Positions 6,338 through 14,368 of a DNA stretch of 22,590 bases are shown in pieces. Position 1 is the stretch's first letter; the number at the start of each line of letters is the position of its first letter. This DNA comes from DASQEH01 sp035633755 (GTDB lineage: Bacteria > Actinomycetota > Actinomycetes > Propionibacteriales > Nocardioidaceae). A program made the translations under genes and the position numbers. The notes under the pieces are model-generated. The model was not told the DNA's origin. It made no database searches and saw nothing but the letters and a program-made list of their open reading frames with translations. Where the stretch lies: NCBI GenBank assembly GCA_035633755.1, contig DASQEH010000167.1, positions 1-22,590 of the forward strand, read 5' to 3'.

Positions 6338-9300
6338 TCACCGAGCGTTGAAGTACTTGGCCTCCGGGTGATGCACGACGAGCGCGTCGGTCGACTGCTC
6401 GGGGTGCAGCTGCAGTTCCTCGCTCAACGACACCCCGATGCGCTCCGGGCGGAGCAGAGCGACAAGGGTGGTTCGGTCGTCGAGATCGGGACAAGCCGGG
6501 TAACCGAAGGAGTACCTCGACCCCCGGTAGCCCTGCTTGAGCACGTCGTCGAGCTGGTCGGGGTCATCCGCGGAGAAACCGAGTTCGGCACGCACTCGGG
6601 CGTGCCAGTACTCCGCGAGCGCCTCGGTCAGTTGTACCGACAGCCCGTGCAGCTCCAGGTAGTCACGGTAGGCGTTGGTTGCGAACAACTCGGCCGTCAC
6701 TTCGCTTACGCGAGACCCCATGGTGACGAGCTGGAAGGCGACCACGTCGAGCTCCCCGCTAGCCTTGGGCCGGAAGAAGTCCGCCAGGCAGAGGAATCTG
6801 TCACGTCGCTGTCGAGGGAACGAGAACCTCGCTATCTCTCGATCGGGATCAGTCGGATCGGTGACGACGAGACTGTTGCCTTCGCTGTAGCAGGGCCAGT
6901 AGCCGTAGACGACGGCCGGTTCCATGATGGCGTCGGTGGCGATCCTGTTCAGCCACGATCGCAGCCGCGGGCGGCCTTCGGTCTCGACGAGCTCCTCGTA
7001 CGAGGGGCCGCCTCCTCGCGCTGCCTTCAACCCCCACTGGCCCATGAACGTGGCCCGCTCGTCGAGGTAGGCGGCGAACTCCGCCAGTGGTATCCCCTTG
7101 ACGATCCGGTCGCCCCAGAACGGTGGCTGGGGGACTGGGTTGGTGCTCGAGACATCGGAGCGCTCGGGTGTCGCGACCGGTTCCGGTACTCGGTGGGCAG
7201 CGACCGGACCTTTGACTCTGCGATCCCGAAGCATCGGAAGCTGCGCTCCCGGGTCCCCACGCTTGACGGCCATGACTGCGTCCATCAGCTTCAGACCCTC
7301 GAAGGCGTCGCGCGCGTAGCGCACCTCGCCGTCGAAGATCTCGGCCAGGTCCTGCTCGACGTACGCGCGGGTCAATGCAGCCCCGCCGAGCATCACCGGC
7401 CACTGTGCCGCCTTCCCGCGCACGTTGAGCTCCTGGAGGTTGTCCCGCATGACGACTGTGCTCTTGACGAGCAGCCCGGACATCCCTATGACGTCGGCGC
7501 GATGTTCGTCCGCGGCCTCCACGATGGCGCTGACCGGTTGCTTGATGCCCAGGTTGACGACGGTGTAGCCGTTGTTGGACAAGATGATGTCGACGAGGTT
7601 CTTGCCGATGTCATGCACATCCCCCTTGACGGTGGCCAAGACGATGGTGCCCTTGCCGCGATCATCCGTCCGGTCCATATGCGGCTCGAGGTACGCCACC
7701 GACAGCTTCATGACCTCAGCCGACTGCAGCACGAAGGGCAGCTGCATCTCGCCCGCACCGAATAGATCGCCCACCGTCTTCATCCCGGCGAGCAGGTCGT
7801 CGTTGATGATGTCGAGGGCAGTCCTGCCTTCGGCGAGAGCCTGGTCGAGGTCTGCCTCCAGACCGGTCTTGTCGCCGTCGATGATGCGGCGCCGCAGCCG
7901 CTCCGGTAAGGGAAGGCCGGCGAGCTCGGCAGCCCGGGTCTCCCGGGTGTCGGAGGTCGAGACGTCGGCGAACAGCTCCAAGAGTCGTTGTAGCGGGTCG
8001 TAGTCCTCCGTGCGTCGGTCATACACCAGATCGGTCGCCACCTGGCGCTGGTCTGCGGGGATCCGCGCGAGCGGGACGATCTTGGCCGTGTGCACGATGG
8101 CGGAGTCGAGTCCGGCCTGGATGCACTCGTGGAGGAAGACCGAGTTGAGGACCACCCTCGCGGCCGGGTTCAACCCGAACGAGATGTTGGAGACTCCGAG
8201 TGTGGTCTGGACGTCGGGATACCGCTGCTTCACCGCACGAATGGCCTCGATGGTCTCGAGCCCGTCCCGGCGGGTCTCCTCCTGACCGGTGGCGATGGGG
8301 AACGTCAGGCAATCGACGATGATGTCACTGGTGTGCAGCCCCCAGTCACGAGTCAGCTCGTCGATCAGCCGGGCGGCCACCGAGACCTTCCACCCAGCAG
8401 TTCGGGCTTGGCCGTCCTCATCGATCGTCAGCGCGATCACAGCCGCACCGTGCTCCTGAACGATGGGCAGAACTCGTGCGAAGCGGGACCCTGGTCCGTT
8501 GCCGTCCTCATAGTTCACTGAGTTGACAACGGACCTCCCCCCGAGGGCCTCGAGACCGGATTCGATGACGTCGGGCTCGGTGGAGTCGAGAACGATCGGA
8601 AGAGTCGAGGCGGTGGCGAGGAGCCGGGCTGCCGTGCGCATGTCGGCAACGCCATCGCGGCCCACGTAGTCGACGCACAGATCCAGCAGGTGAGCCCCGT
8701 CACGGATCTGTGCTCGAGCGATGTCGACGCAGTCATCCCAGTTGTCGGCGAGCATGGCATTGCGGAACGCGACACTGCCGTTGGCGTTCGTACGTTCGCC
8801 GATGGACAGGTACGAGGTGTCCTGCCGGAAGGACACGTGCTGGTACAGCGACGCTGCCCCCGGTTCGCGCCGGGGCTTTCGGGATACCGGCGTTCGGCCG
8901 GCGACGCGTTGGACGACCTGCCGGATGTGGTCCGGCGTCGTCCCGCAGCAGCCGCCGACCAACGCGAGACCGAACTCCTGGGTGAAGGAGTCATGCGCAT
9001 CGGCGAGCTCGTCTGGGGTCAGTGGGTAGGAGGCACCGGCTGGCGTCAGTTGAGGCAGGCCAGCGTTCGGCATGCACGCGACGGCCACCGAGGCGTGTCG
9101 GGACAGGTACCTCAGATGCTCGCTCATCTCGGCTGGACCAGTGGCACAGTTGAGCCCGATCAGGTCGATGCCGAGCGGCTCGAGCGCCGTGAGGGCAGCC
9201 GCGATCTCGGTACCCAGGAGCATCGTGCCCGTTGTCTCGACCGTGACGTTGACGATCACGGGTATTCGCCGCTTCCCGGCCAGCGCGGTGATGGTTCGCT

Positions 9301-9829
9301 GGGCTCCGATGATCGCGGCCTTGGCCTGCAACAGGTCTTGGGCGGTCTCGACCAGGACGGCGTCCACGCCACCCTCGAGCATGCCTCGGGTCTGCTCCGC
9401 ATAGGCGTCTCGCAACGTGCGGAAGCCGATGTGCCCGAGGGTGGGAAGCTTCGTCCCCGGTCCGACGGAGCCGAGGACCCAGCGGGGCGCTGACTCGGTC
9501 GACCAGGCATCGGCGCAGCGCCGCGCGATGTCGGCACCGGCGAACGCGAGCTCGTAGATGCGGTGGGCGATGTCGTACTCACCCAGGTTGGACAGATTGG
9601 CCCCGAAGGTGTTGGTGCTGACGCAGGCCGCCCCGGCCTCGAAGTAGCTGTCATGGATGTCACGGACGACATCGGGCCTCGACACGTTGAGGATCTCGTT
9701 GCATCCCTCGAGCCCGTCGAAGTCATCGAGGCTGAGATCTTGGCCTTGCAGCATGGTGCCCATGGCCCCGTCCGCGACGACGACGTGCTCCGCGAGCGCG
9801 CGGCGCAAACCGTCGGGGTCAGCAGGCAC
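6338..9829 (-). CDS. metH: cobalamin-dependent methionine synthase
   Basis: MetH transfers a methyl group from methyltetrahydrofolate via cobalamin to homocysteine, making methionine. The 1163 residues show the full four-module order. A homocysteine/zinc barrel spans about 1-310, with zinc ligands Cys228 in LNCATGP and Cys294/295 in GGCCGTTP. A pterin-binding barrel spans about 335-610 and starts YLSIGERTNANGS. The cobalamin cap and Rossmann domain span about 640-870, with His739, the cobalt ligand, in GDVHDIGKN. The SAM-binding reactivation domain runs to the end (RYSFGYPACPD, HPEAKYFN). Length matches the family. GTG at 9829 has AGGAG five bases upstream; an in-frame start at 9919 lacks such a site. 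No cobalamin riboswitch is visible upstream. Confidence 0.98.
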   Translation of the reverse strand: MPADPDGLRRALAEHVVVADGAMGTMLQGQDLSLDDFDGLEGCNEILNVSRPDVVRDIHDSYFEAGAACVSTNTFGANLSNLGEYDIAHRIYELAFAGADIARRCADAWSTESAPRWVLGSVGPGTKLPTLGHIGFRTLRDAYAEQTRGMLEGGVDAVLVETAQDLLQAKAAIIGAQRTITALAGKRRIPVIVNVTVETTGTMLLGTEIAAALTALEPLGIDLIGLNCATGPAEMSEHLRYLSRHASVAVACMPNAGLPQLTPAGASYPLTPDELADAHDSFTQEFGLALVGGCCGTTPDHIRQVVQRVAGRTPVSRKPRREPGAASLYQHVSFRQDTSYLSIGERTNANGSVAFRNAMLADNWDDCVDIARAQIRDGAHLLDLCVDYVGRDGVADMRTAARLLATASTLPIVLDSTEPDVIESGLEALGGRSVVNSVNYEDGNGPGSRFARVLPIVQEHGAAVIALTIDEDGQARTAGWKVSVAARLIDELTRDWGLHTSDIIVDCLTFPIATGQEETRRDGLETIEAIRAVKQRYPDVQTTLGVSNISFGLNPAARVVLNSVFLHECIQAGLDSAIVHTAKIVPLARIPADQRQVATDLVYDRRTEDYDPLQRLLELFADVSTSDTRETRAAELAGLPLPERLRRRIIDGDKTGLEADLDQALAEGRTALDIINDDLLAGMKTVGDLFGAGEMQLPFVLQSAEVMKLSVAYLEPHMDRTDDRGKGTIVLATVKGDVHDIGKNLVDIILSNNGYTVVNLGIKQPVSAIVEAADEHRADVIGMSGLLVKSTVVMRDNLQELNVRGKAAQWPVMLGGAALTRAYVEQDLAEIFDGEVRYARDAFEGLKLMDAVMAVKRGDPGAQLPMLRDRRVKGPVAAHRVPEPVATPERSDVSSTNPVPQPPFWGDRIVKGIPLAEFAAYLDERATFMGQWGLKAARGGGPSYEELVETEGRPRLRSWLNRIATDAIMEPAVVYGYWPCYSEGNSLVVTDPTDPDREIARFSFPRQRRDRFLCLADFFRPKASGELDVVAFQLVTMGSRVSEVTAELFATNAYRDYLELHGLSVQLTEALAEYWHARVRAELGFSADDPDQLDDVLKQGYRGSRYSFGYPACPDLDDRTTLVALLRPERIGVSLSEELQLHPEQSTDALVVHHPEAKYFNAR

Positions 9830-9960
9830 GAGACTCCTCTCAAGGTTGCTGGACCAGTCCAACGGTAACCGCGGAAGCCGACATGTGGACGGTCGTCTCA
9901 TTTGCTGTTGCGGCGCCACTATCGGGCATGCCGACGCAGTCGTCCGACCCGACTAACGGC

Positions 9961-10048
9961 CGCCTTTTGTACCTACGCCGTTTGCACAACTGGCCGCCCG
10001 GTGTATTCACGGCAGGAGGATCAACGTCCGCCGCTTGTACCTGTTCCG
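9961..10048. repeat. direct-repeat pair upstream of metH
   Basis: CGCCTTTTGTACCTACGCCG (9961-9980) and CGCCGCTTGTACCTGTTCCG (10029-10048) share the core CGCC..TTGTACCT...CCG, start-to-start 68 bases. The 254-base spacer 9830-10083 upstream of metH holds no gene I can support. The repeats may be regulator sites; function is inference. Confidence 0.4.
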
Positions 10049-10083
10049 CAGGCACCCTGGTCAGCGCGGGGAGGGGTGATCGA

Positions 10084-10554
10084 TCAGAACGGCCTTCCGG
10101 CGCCGATGTGGAATCGGATGACGAGGTCGGCTTGGGCGCCGGGTTCGACCTCGAGCGATGTCTGAACCGGCTTGGCTTTGATCTCGCTGGTGACCGTTGC
10201 GGTAACCATGTACCTGCCAGCCGGGACCTCGAGCTCGAAGGTGCCGTCCCTGCCCGTGACAGTTCGTGCCACGACTCGCGAGCCTTCGGCGGCACGAACC
10301 TCGATATCAGCCGAGACTTCCAGCCGTCGACACACGATTCCGGGCCCCTTGAGACACCCGAGCACCATGATGGCTTGTCCCTGGACTGAGGAAGGACCAC
10401 CGCCGGTCGAGGGGGTGCTCGTCGTCCCCGCCGCGGCACTACTTCTGGAGACCGTGTCCCGCGAGGTAGACGCCGCCTCGGGGTCGGCGCCGTCCGTCCC
10501 ACTGCATGCGGTGAGGGCCAACACCAGGATCAATGTCATCCACGACAGCCTCAT
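10084..10554 (-). CDS. lipoprotein with carboxypeptidase-regulatory-like domain
   Basis: The product is an extracytoplasmic lipoprotein. From ATG 10554 it begins MRLSWMTLILVLALTACSG, a signal peptide ending in a lipobox (LTAC) whose Cys would be lipid-modified. A Ser/Thr/Gly-rich linker follows. The C-terminal domain (IEVRAAEGSRVVARTVTG, GTFELEVPAGRYMVTATV) is the transthyretin-like/carboxypeptidase-regulatory beta-sandwich pattern. Two Cys (GCLKGPGIVC) flank the domain start. An in-frame GTG at 10590 would leave 23 bases to the upstream phosphodiesterase gene; neither start has a clear ribosome site. Co-transcription with that gene is likely. Binding partner unknown. Confidence 0.82.
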   Translation of the reverse strand: MRLSWMTLILVLALTACSGTDGADPEAASTSRDTVSRSSAAAGTTSTPSTGGGPSSVQGQAIMVLGCLKGPGIVCRRLEVSADIEVRAAEGSRVVARTVTGRDGTFELEVPAGRYMVTATVTSEIKAKPVQTSLEVEPGAQADLVIRFHIGAGRPF

Positions 10555-10613
10555 ACCGGTTGGACGCGTGTCCGGGTCGTTGCGTTCCACCCTCAGGCTG
10601 CCGGCGCGAACGC

Positions 10614-11414
10614 CTACCGCCTCACACTTCCCTGAGCCGACGCGGTTTGCTTGGCGCCGCCAAGGGTTGCCACGTAGTAAGGCACGTCGTCGACGACGAG
10701 GGCATCGACTTCAGCGGCGACCAAGGAGTGCGCCTGGTCAGGGGTCGGGCACCACGCGACCAGCTGGCGGTTCGACTGGTGCACTCGTGTGACGACTCGC
10801 GACAGTGAGGGAAGCTCGGCGGGACCTGTGGTCGCGTTCGGCCACAGAGACCCGGCATGGATCGCGAGCAGCTGAACGTCGAGGTGCGCCGCTGCTGCAA
10901 CGGCCTGTTCGACCGGGAATCGCAGCCAGGTCAGAAGGCCGAGCGGCATGGTGGGCAGCTGCTCGCGTATGTGTCGCAGGGCGGCGGGGTCAAATGACAT
11001 GGCGACCGTGGGCCGACTGCCCAGGGCGACCTTGCCGATGCGGCCGAGCATCGCCCCTGTCGTCGACACCGCCGATCGGCCGGCATCGTCCAGCGAGGAC
11101 TTGACGTCGAAGACCACCCCGGCCTCGGGCGGCAGGGCCTCGAGCAGCTCCTGGACGCGTAGGACGCCGTAACGGCTGACCTGTCTGCCGGTCATCTCGC
11201 TCAGGAAGTTGCCGTCGGGAAACGCCGCATCATGAGCGACGAACAACTGGTCATCAGCCGTGCGTCGTACGTCGACCTCGAGCCAGTCGATCCCCGCAGC
11301 CAGCGCGGCCAGGAAGGAAGGCAAGGTGTTCTCCACCTGGCCGTCCACCACGCCCTTGCCGAGGCCACGGTGTCCGATCAGGGTGGCAGAACCAGGAAAG
11401 ATGTCAGAAGTCAC
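10614..11414 (-). CDS. glycerophosphodiester phosphodiesterase
   Basis: This GDPD enzyme hydrolyses deacylated phospholipid diesters to glycerol-3-phosphate and an alcohol, using a TIM barrel and a divalent metal. The 266 residues carry the family signature: His15-Arg16 in IGHRG, Glu28 in VENT, Glu46 and Asp48 in LEVDVRRT, and His61 in FVAHD. Later strands give VVFDVKSS, VAMSFDP, LLAIHAGSLWP and LVAWCPTP. No signal peptide is seen, so it is probably cytoplasmic. The start is GTG at 11414. The lipoprotein gene follows closely on the same strand. Confidence 0.92.
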   Translation of the reverse strand: MTSDIFPGSATLIGHRGLGKGVVDGQVENTLPSFLAALAAGIDWLEVDVRRTADDQLFVAHDAAFPDGNFLSEMTGRQVSRYGVLRVQELLEALPPEAGVVFDVKSSLDDAGRSAVSTTGAMLGRIGKVALGSRPTVAMSFDPAALRHIREQLPTMPLGLLTWLRFPVEQAVAAAAHLDVQLLAIHAGSLWPNATTGPAELPSLSRVVTRVHQSNRQLVAWCPTPDQAHSLVAAEVDALVVDDVPYYVATLGGAKQTASAQGSVRR

Positions 11415-11508
11415 CGACTCATAACCTACGTGCTCGCGGGTGGCTTATCAGCGCCATTTTTGATGTTGCATCTATTTTGTCGGCCAAGAAAGCTCTGCAT
11501 CTCCGCTG

Positions 11509-12630
11509 TCAGGTCCAGTAGAGCAGTTGGGCTTGGGGGAGCTTCTCCTGCAGTGCGTCGGTGAACCATGAACGCATCTGCCCCATGACGTCGGAGGGAT
11601 ACACGTACTTGACGCCGCCGAACTTGCTTCGCTTCTGGCGTCGTTGTGACTCGTCCATCTCGAGCTTGGTCTTCGGGTACCACTCCAGGAGGACGTCCTT
11701 GCTGCCAGGGGTGAACCGATGGGTGATGATCTCGACGGTCAGGTCGAGGTCGTCGATGTCAGCGGTGACGGCCGCCACGTCGTCCAGCAACCGCCCATAA
11801 CTCGCCTGCCAGTCCGGCACGGGCATCACGGGCGCGATGGTCAGTCCGACCCGATAGCCAGCCACCGCCATCGCGCGCAGCGCACCCAGGCGGGCGGCCA
11901 TGGGTGCCGTCCCGCCCTCGAAGCGGGCGCCGACCTCCTCGGCGTTGACCGACACGCGCATACGGGTCCGGCGTGCGTGCGGCAGGTGGAGCAAGGGTTC
12001 GACGGCATCGAACTTCGTGGTGAACCGCAGGGATACCTCAGGGCCGAAGTCCCCGGTTCCCACGCGCGTGATGGCAGCTGAAAGCGACCCGGTCAGGTGC
12101 TCGATGCCCAAGGGGTCGGTGTAACACGACATCTCGAATGTGGTTCCCTCGTGGCCTCGCTGCGCCGTGCCGCTGGTCACTGAGCCCCGCCCCGCGTGTG
12201 TACCCACTCCGGCTAGCACCTCGTCGAGGTTGGCGTACACACGGGTGATCGGTGGTCCAGCCAAGGACCCGGCCAGGTAGCAGTACTGACAGTGAGCTGG
12301 GCACCCACGGGCCAGGTCGATGCGCCAGTCGGCGCTGGGGGGTATCGGTTGCGGCTTGAGCGCGCTCGGAGGTGCGACCACGACAGCAAGCGTCGACTTG
12401 GCGCGCGCATACGCCTGCCGCTCGCTTTCGCCTGATAGTCCCGTCAGACGATTACCGGGCAGATACATGATGTCGGCCACCCCAGCGGCCTGGCAACGGC
12501 GGACGATCTCAGCGGTGTGTTGCTGCTGCGCCGCTGCTTGGGTGATCAAGACTCGCTTGGGGACCCAGGACCGGTGTCGTCGATCGACGGTGAGCGTCTC
12601 GGAATGTGCAGAAGTCGCGGCTGTCGTCAT
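11509..12630 (-). CDS. spore-photoproduct-lyase-like radical SAM protein
   Basis: SPL repairs the UV lesion spore photoproduct (5-thyminyl-5,6-dihydrothymine) by radical SAM chemistry. The 373-residue product has the iron-sulfur cluster motif CPAHCQYC at Cys110/114/117, the SPL-type spacing CxxxCxxC. Cys169 in FEMSCYTDPLGIEHLTG may match the catalytic hydrogen-donor Cys of Bacillus SplB. A flanking WVPKRVLITQAAA N-terminus and a C-terminal KTKLEMDESQRRQKRSKFGGVKYVY segment are also typical. ATG at 12630 is chosen; GTG at 12633 is adjacent, and an in-frame start at 12714 lacks support. SPL-like proteins also occur in actinomycetes, where the substrate may differ. Confidence 0.88.
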   Translation of the reverse strand: MTTAATSAHSETLTVDRRHRSWVPKRVLITQAAAQQQHTAEIVRRCQAAGVADIMYLPGNRLTGLSGESERQAYARAKSTLAVVVAPPSALKPQPIPPSADWRIDLARGCPAHCQYCYLAGSLAGPPITRVYANLDEVLAGVGTHAGRGSVTSGTAQRGHEGTTFEMSCYTDPLGIEHLTGSLSAAITRVGTGDFGPEVSLRFTTKFDAVEPLLHLPHARRTRMRVSVNAEEVGARFEGGTAPMAARLGALRAMAVAGYRVGLTIAPVMPVPDWQASYGRLLDDVAAVTADIDDLDLTVEIITHRFTPGSKDVLLEWYPKTKLEMDESQRRQKRSKFGGVKYVYPSDVMGQMRSWFTDALQEKLPQAQLLYWT

Positions 12631-12773
12631 CACTGTTGACAACCTCTGCGGGAGGGGAAAACTTCCCGAGAGCGCACGCTGCGGACGCTCAAAAGGACCG
12701 CTGCTACGCCTCATGGGCTCGTGCCCCGGAGACGTAGCCGTCCGTCCGCTGTGACCGCCCGGACGGGCTGCCT

Positions 12774-13058
12774 TTACTTCTCGCGGAGCCGTTCGGCAGT
12801 GAAGTCCGTACGACGCCTGGACCGCACCTTGGCCGCATCAGATGCCTGCTTGGCGAGATCGGACGTGCCGTTGGAGGTGAGCTTTGCACGCAAGCTCTCA
12901 ACTTCACACCGGATCGAGTCGACATCACGCTGCGTCTGGTCTCGGCATGCCTCCGCAGACTTGAGCCGCTCGGCGAAGCGGGTGGCGAAGGACGCTGTGA
13001 CGACTGCCAGGATCGTCAGCGGCCAGTCCATCCGGCGCTCACGTCTGGTTAGAGGCAT
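12774..13058 (-). CDS. small membrane-anchored coiled-coil protein
   Basis: The predicted 94-residue protein has a short basic start, one hydrophobic helix (WPLTILAVVTASFATRF), then a charged heptad-like stretch (SAEACRDQTQRDVDSIRCEV, then ESLRAKL) and a basic tail. This fits a single-pass membrane protein with a cytoplasmic coiled coil. No family is recognised. Starts at 13058 or 13031 (MDWPLT) are both possible; neither has a strong ribosome site. Confidence 0.5.
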   Translation of the reverse strand: MPLTRRERRMDWPLTILAVVTASFATRFAERLKSAEACRDQTQRDVDSIRCEVESLRAKLTSNGTSDLAKQASDAAKVRSRRRTDFTAERLREK

Positions 13059-13072
13059 ACGTCGAGCGTATG
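13056..13072. promoter_or_regulatory. perfect inverted repeat over a start codon
   Basis: CATACG and CGTATG are separated by TCGAG. The left arm includes the start codon (13058) of the small membrane protein on the minus strand. It could be an operator for that gene. Confidence 0.3.
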
Positions 13073-13257
13073 AGTGTCGTCGTTGATGCGCAGGCGAATC
13101 ACCCGGACGGTTGAGTCCAGGGTCGACCTAATGGCCAAGAGTCGCGTGAGGGGAGTATGGGTGCGACTGAAACCGCCAGACATGGGTATCAAGGCCTACA
13201 GAACGTGAGAAACACGTGCAACGGGTGACAACATCATGGGGGCGGGGCGCCGTGAGC

Positions 13258-13551
13258 ATGACAAGTGAGACCAACGAAATCCAAGAAGGGCTGTCGAGCG
13301 CTGAGCTTGTCACAACCTTTGGACTGCGAGATACAGACGCGGAGCGGCGGGTGACGCGTCGACTGACCGGGCTCTTCGAGACGTCGGCGGAGGCGGGCCG
13401 GAAGGGCGAGATCCGGGTTTCGGTCAGCCATCGCGTGGAAGAGCTGGGCAATGTCGTCGAGCTCGTCCGGCGGGTAGAGCCTTCGGCGGTCGTCCGCTCC
13501 TGCACAGCAGCGCGGCACAGCTACGGGTTAAGGAACCTGCTGTCCCACTGA
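13258..13551 (+). CDS. hypothetical protein (97 residues)
   Basis: The product begins MTSETNEIQEGLSSAELV and is a soluble, charged protein with alternating helix and strand pattern (GEIRVSVSHRVEELGNVVEL). I recognise no family. ATG at 13258 or GTG at 13252 may be the start; the upstream G-rich tract is a weak ribosome site. Third-position GC is moderately high in this frame, and two opposite-strand frames overlap it, so the coding call is tentative. Confidence 0.42.
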   Translation: MTSETNEIQEGLSSAELVTTFGLRDTDAERRVTRRLTGLFETSAEAGRKGEIRVSVSHRVEELGNVVELVRRVEPSAVVRSCTAARHSYGLRNLLSH

Positions 13552-13603
13552 GTCAGTCGCCGGCGGTCTTGAGGGAGTGGGACGGCGGCATTACGGTGAC
13601 CGG

Positions 13604-13987
13604 ATGGATCGTCAGGGCGCACAGGACTGGCTGCGTCGCTACGTGGCGGCATGGATGTCCTATGACCCGGACGACGTCGCGGAGCTGTTCAGCGAGGACG
13701 TCGTCTACCGCTACCACCCCTACGACGAGCCGATCGTCGGTCGCGCGGCCGTTGTCGCCTCATGGTTGGGCGACGACGCGTCGACCCGCGATACACCCGG
13801 TACCTACTCAGCCGAGTATTTGCCAGTGGCGGTTGACGGCGACACGGTGGTGGCCACCGGTTCCTCGAAGTACCGCGATAATCCTGAGGGGCCGGTCGTG
13901 CGCACCTACGACAACTGTTTCGTGATGCGGTTCGACAGGGACGGACGCTGCCGAGAGTTCACCGAGTACTACATTCGCCGCCCCTGA
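13604..13987 (+). CDS. SnoaL-like / NTF2-fold protein
   Basis: The 127-residue protein fits the cone-shaped NTF2/SnoaL fold: an N-terminal helix pair (AQDWLRRYVAAWMSYDPDDV), then AELFSEDVVYRYHPYDEPIV, GRAAVVASWL and long strands ending in FVMRFDRDGRCREFTEYYI. Members are small-molecule isomerases, hydrolases or binding proteins; the substrate here is unknown. ATG 13604 is preferred because the domain starts directly after it; an upstream in-frame start at 13577 would add nine residues. Confidence 0.85.
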   Translation: MDRQGAQDWLRRYVAAWMSYDPDDVAELFSEDVVYRYHPYDEPIVGRAAVVASWLGDDASTRDTPGTYSAEYLPVAVDGDTVVATGSSKYRDNPEGPVVRTYDNCFVMRFDRDGRCREFTEYYIRRP

Positions 13988-14016
13988 GGGCAAAGGACTC
14001 CGGGCGTCAGCACGCG

Positions 14017-14045
14017 CCTCCAAGTGAGGAGGGGGCTCGCCTTTT
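14017..14045 (+). terminator. weak terminator after the SnoaL-like gene
   Basis: CCTCC and GGAGG form a five-base stem with a six-base loop, followed ten bases later by TTTT. It lies 29 bases after the SnoaL-like stop. Confidence 0.3.
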
Positions 14046-14073
14046 CGGTCCGCCAGGCCACTTGCGCAGGCGG

Positions 14074-14241
14074 CTACTTGTAGGCCGGCGGCGTCACCTG
14101 GTCTGCCGACTTCGACGACCGGTAGGGGTCGAGCAAGGTGTCGGGGTTGAACGCCCACAAGGTGTAGGAGTCGACCTTCTTGATGATGCTGCGTAGGGAT
14201 GGCTTACGCGGCTGGATTCGGATGGGGGGAAGAGGGAGCAT
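14074..14241 (-). CDS. 55-residue orphan protein divergent from LacI-type regulator
   Basis: This small basic, proline-rich protein (MLPLPPIRIQPRKPSLRS, later LWAFNPDTLLDPYRS, ending TPPAYK) is preceded by GGAGG five bases before ATG 14241, an excellent ribosome site. No family is recognised. It has no membrane segment. It points away from the LacI-family gene, with the AT-rich repeats between them, so it may be a target of that regulator. Confidence 0.6.
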   Translation of the reverse strand: MLPLPPIRIQPRKPSLRSIIKKVDSYTLWAFNPDTLLDPYRSSKSADQVTPPAYK

Positions 14242-14295
14242 ATGGGCCTCCAAGGCCATAAGTCGCTTACAGCGACGGTGACGAACGGACTTCTG

Positions 14296-14331
14296 AATCG
14301 ATCTAGTAATGAGTCTACTAAATCGATCTAG
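14296..14331. promoter_or_regulatory. AT-rich repeats between the 55-residue gene and the LacI-type gene, candidate operator
   Basis: AATCGATCTAG occurs twice (14296-14306 and 14321-14331), start-to-start 25 bases. Between and overlapping the copies is TAGTA..TACTA, an inverted repeat with a seven-base spacer. The block is strikingly AT-rich for this genome and contains palindromic ATCGAT elements. LacI-family autoregulation plus control of the divergent gene is inferred. Confidence 0.5.
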
Positions 14332-14368
14332 ATCTCGCGGGGTAGAGTGGCGGCCGGAGGTGTGATTC

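Noticed and set aside
6233..7765. Long plus-strand open frame opposite metH
   Set aside because: GC-rich antisense shadow; metH is unambiguous on the other strand.
9913..9936. GCCACT-like box recalling the cobalamin riboswitch B12 box
   Set aside because: It is on the plus strand, opposite to metH, and no other conserved riboswitch helices or loops are present.
11415..11508. AT-rich spacer between the GDPD gene and the SPL-like gene
   Set aside because: Base composition suggests a promoter for the GDPD gene, but no convincing -35/-10 pair or hairpin could be assigned.
13157..13228. 23-codon ORF (MGATETARHG...) after a G-rich ribosome-like tract
   Set aside because: Spacing to ATG is short, there is no overlap with the next gene and no independent support; could be a leader but not claimed.
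13128..13518. Two minus-strand frames opposite the 97-residue hypothetical gene
   Set aside because: Ser/Arg/Pro-rich composition typical of shadow translation and no ribosome site seen.
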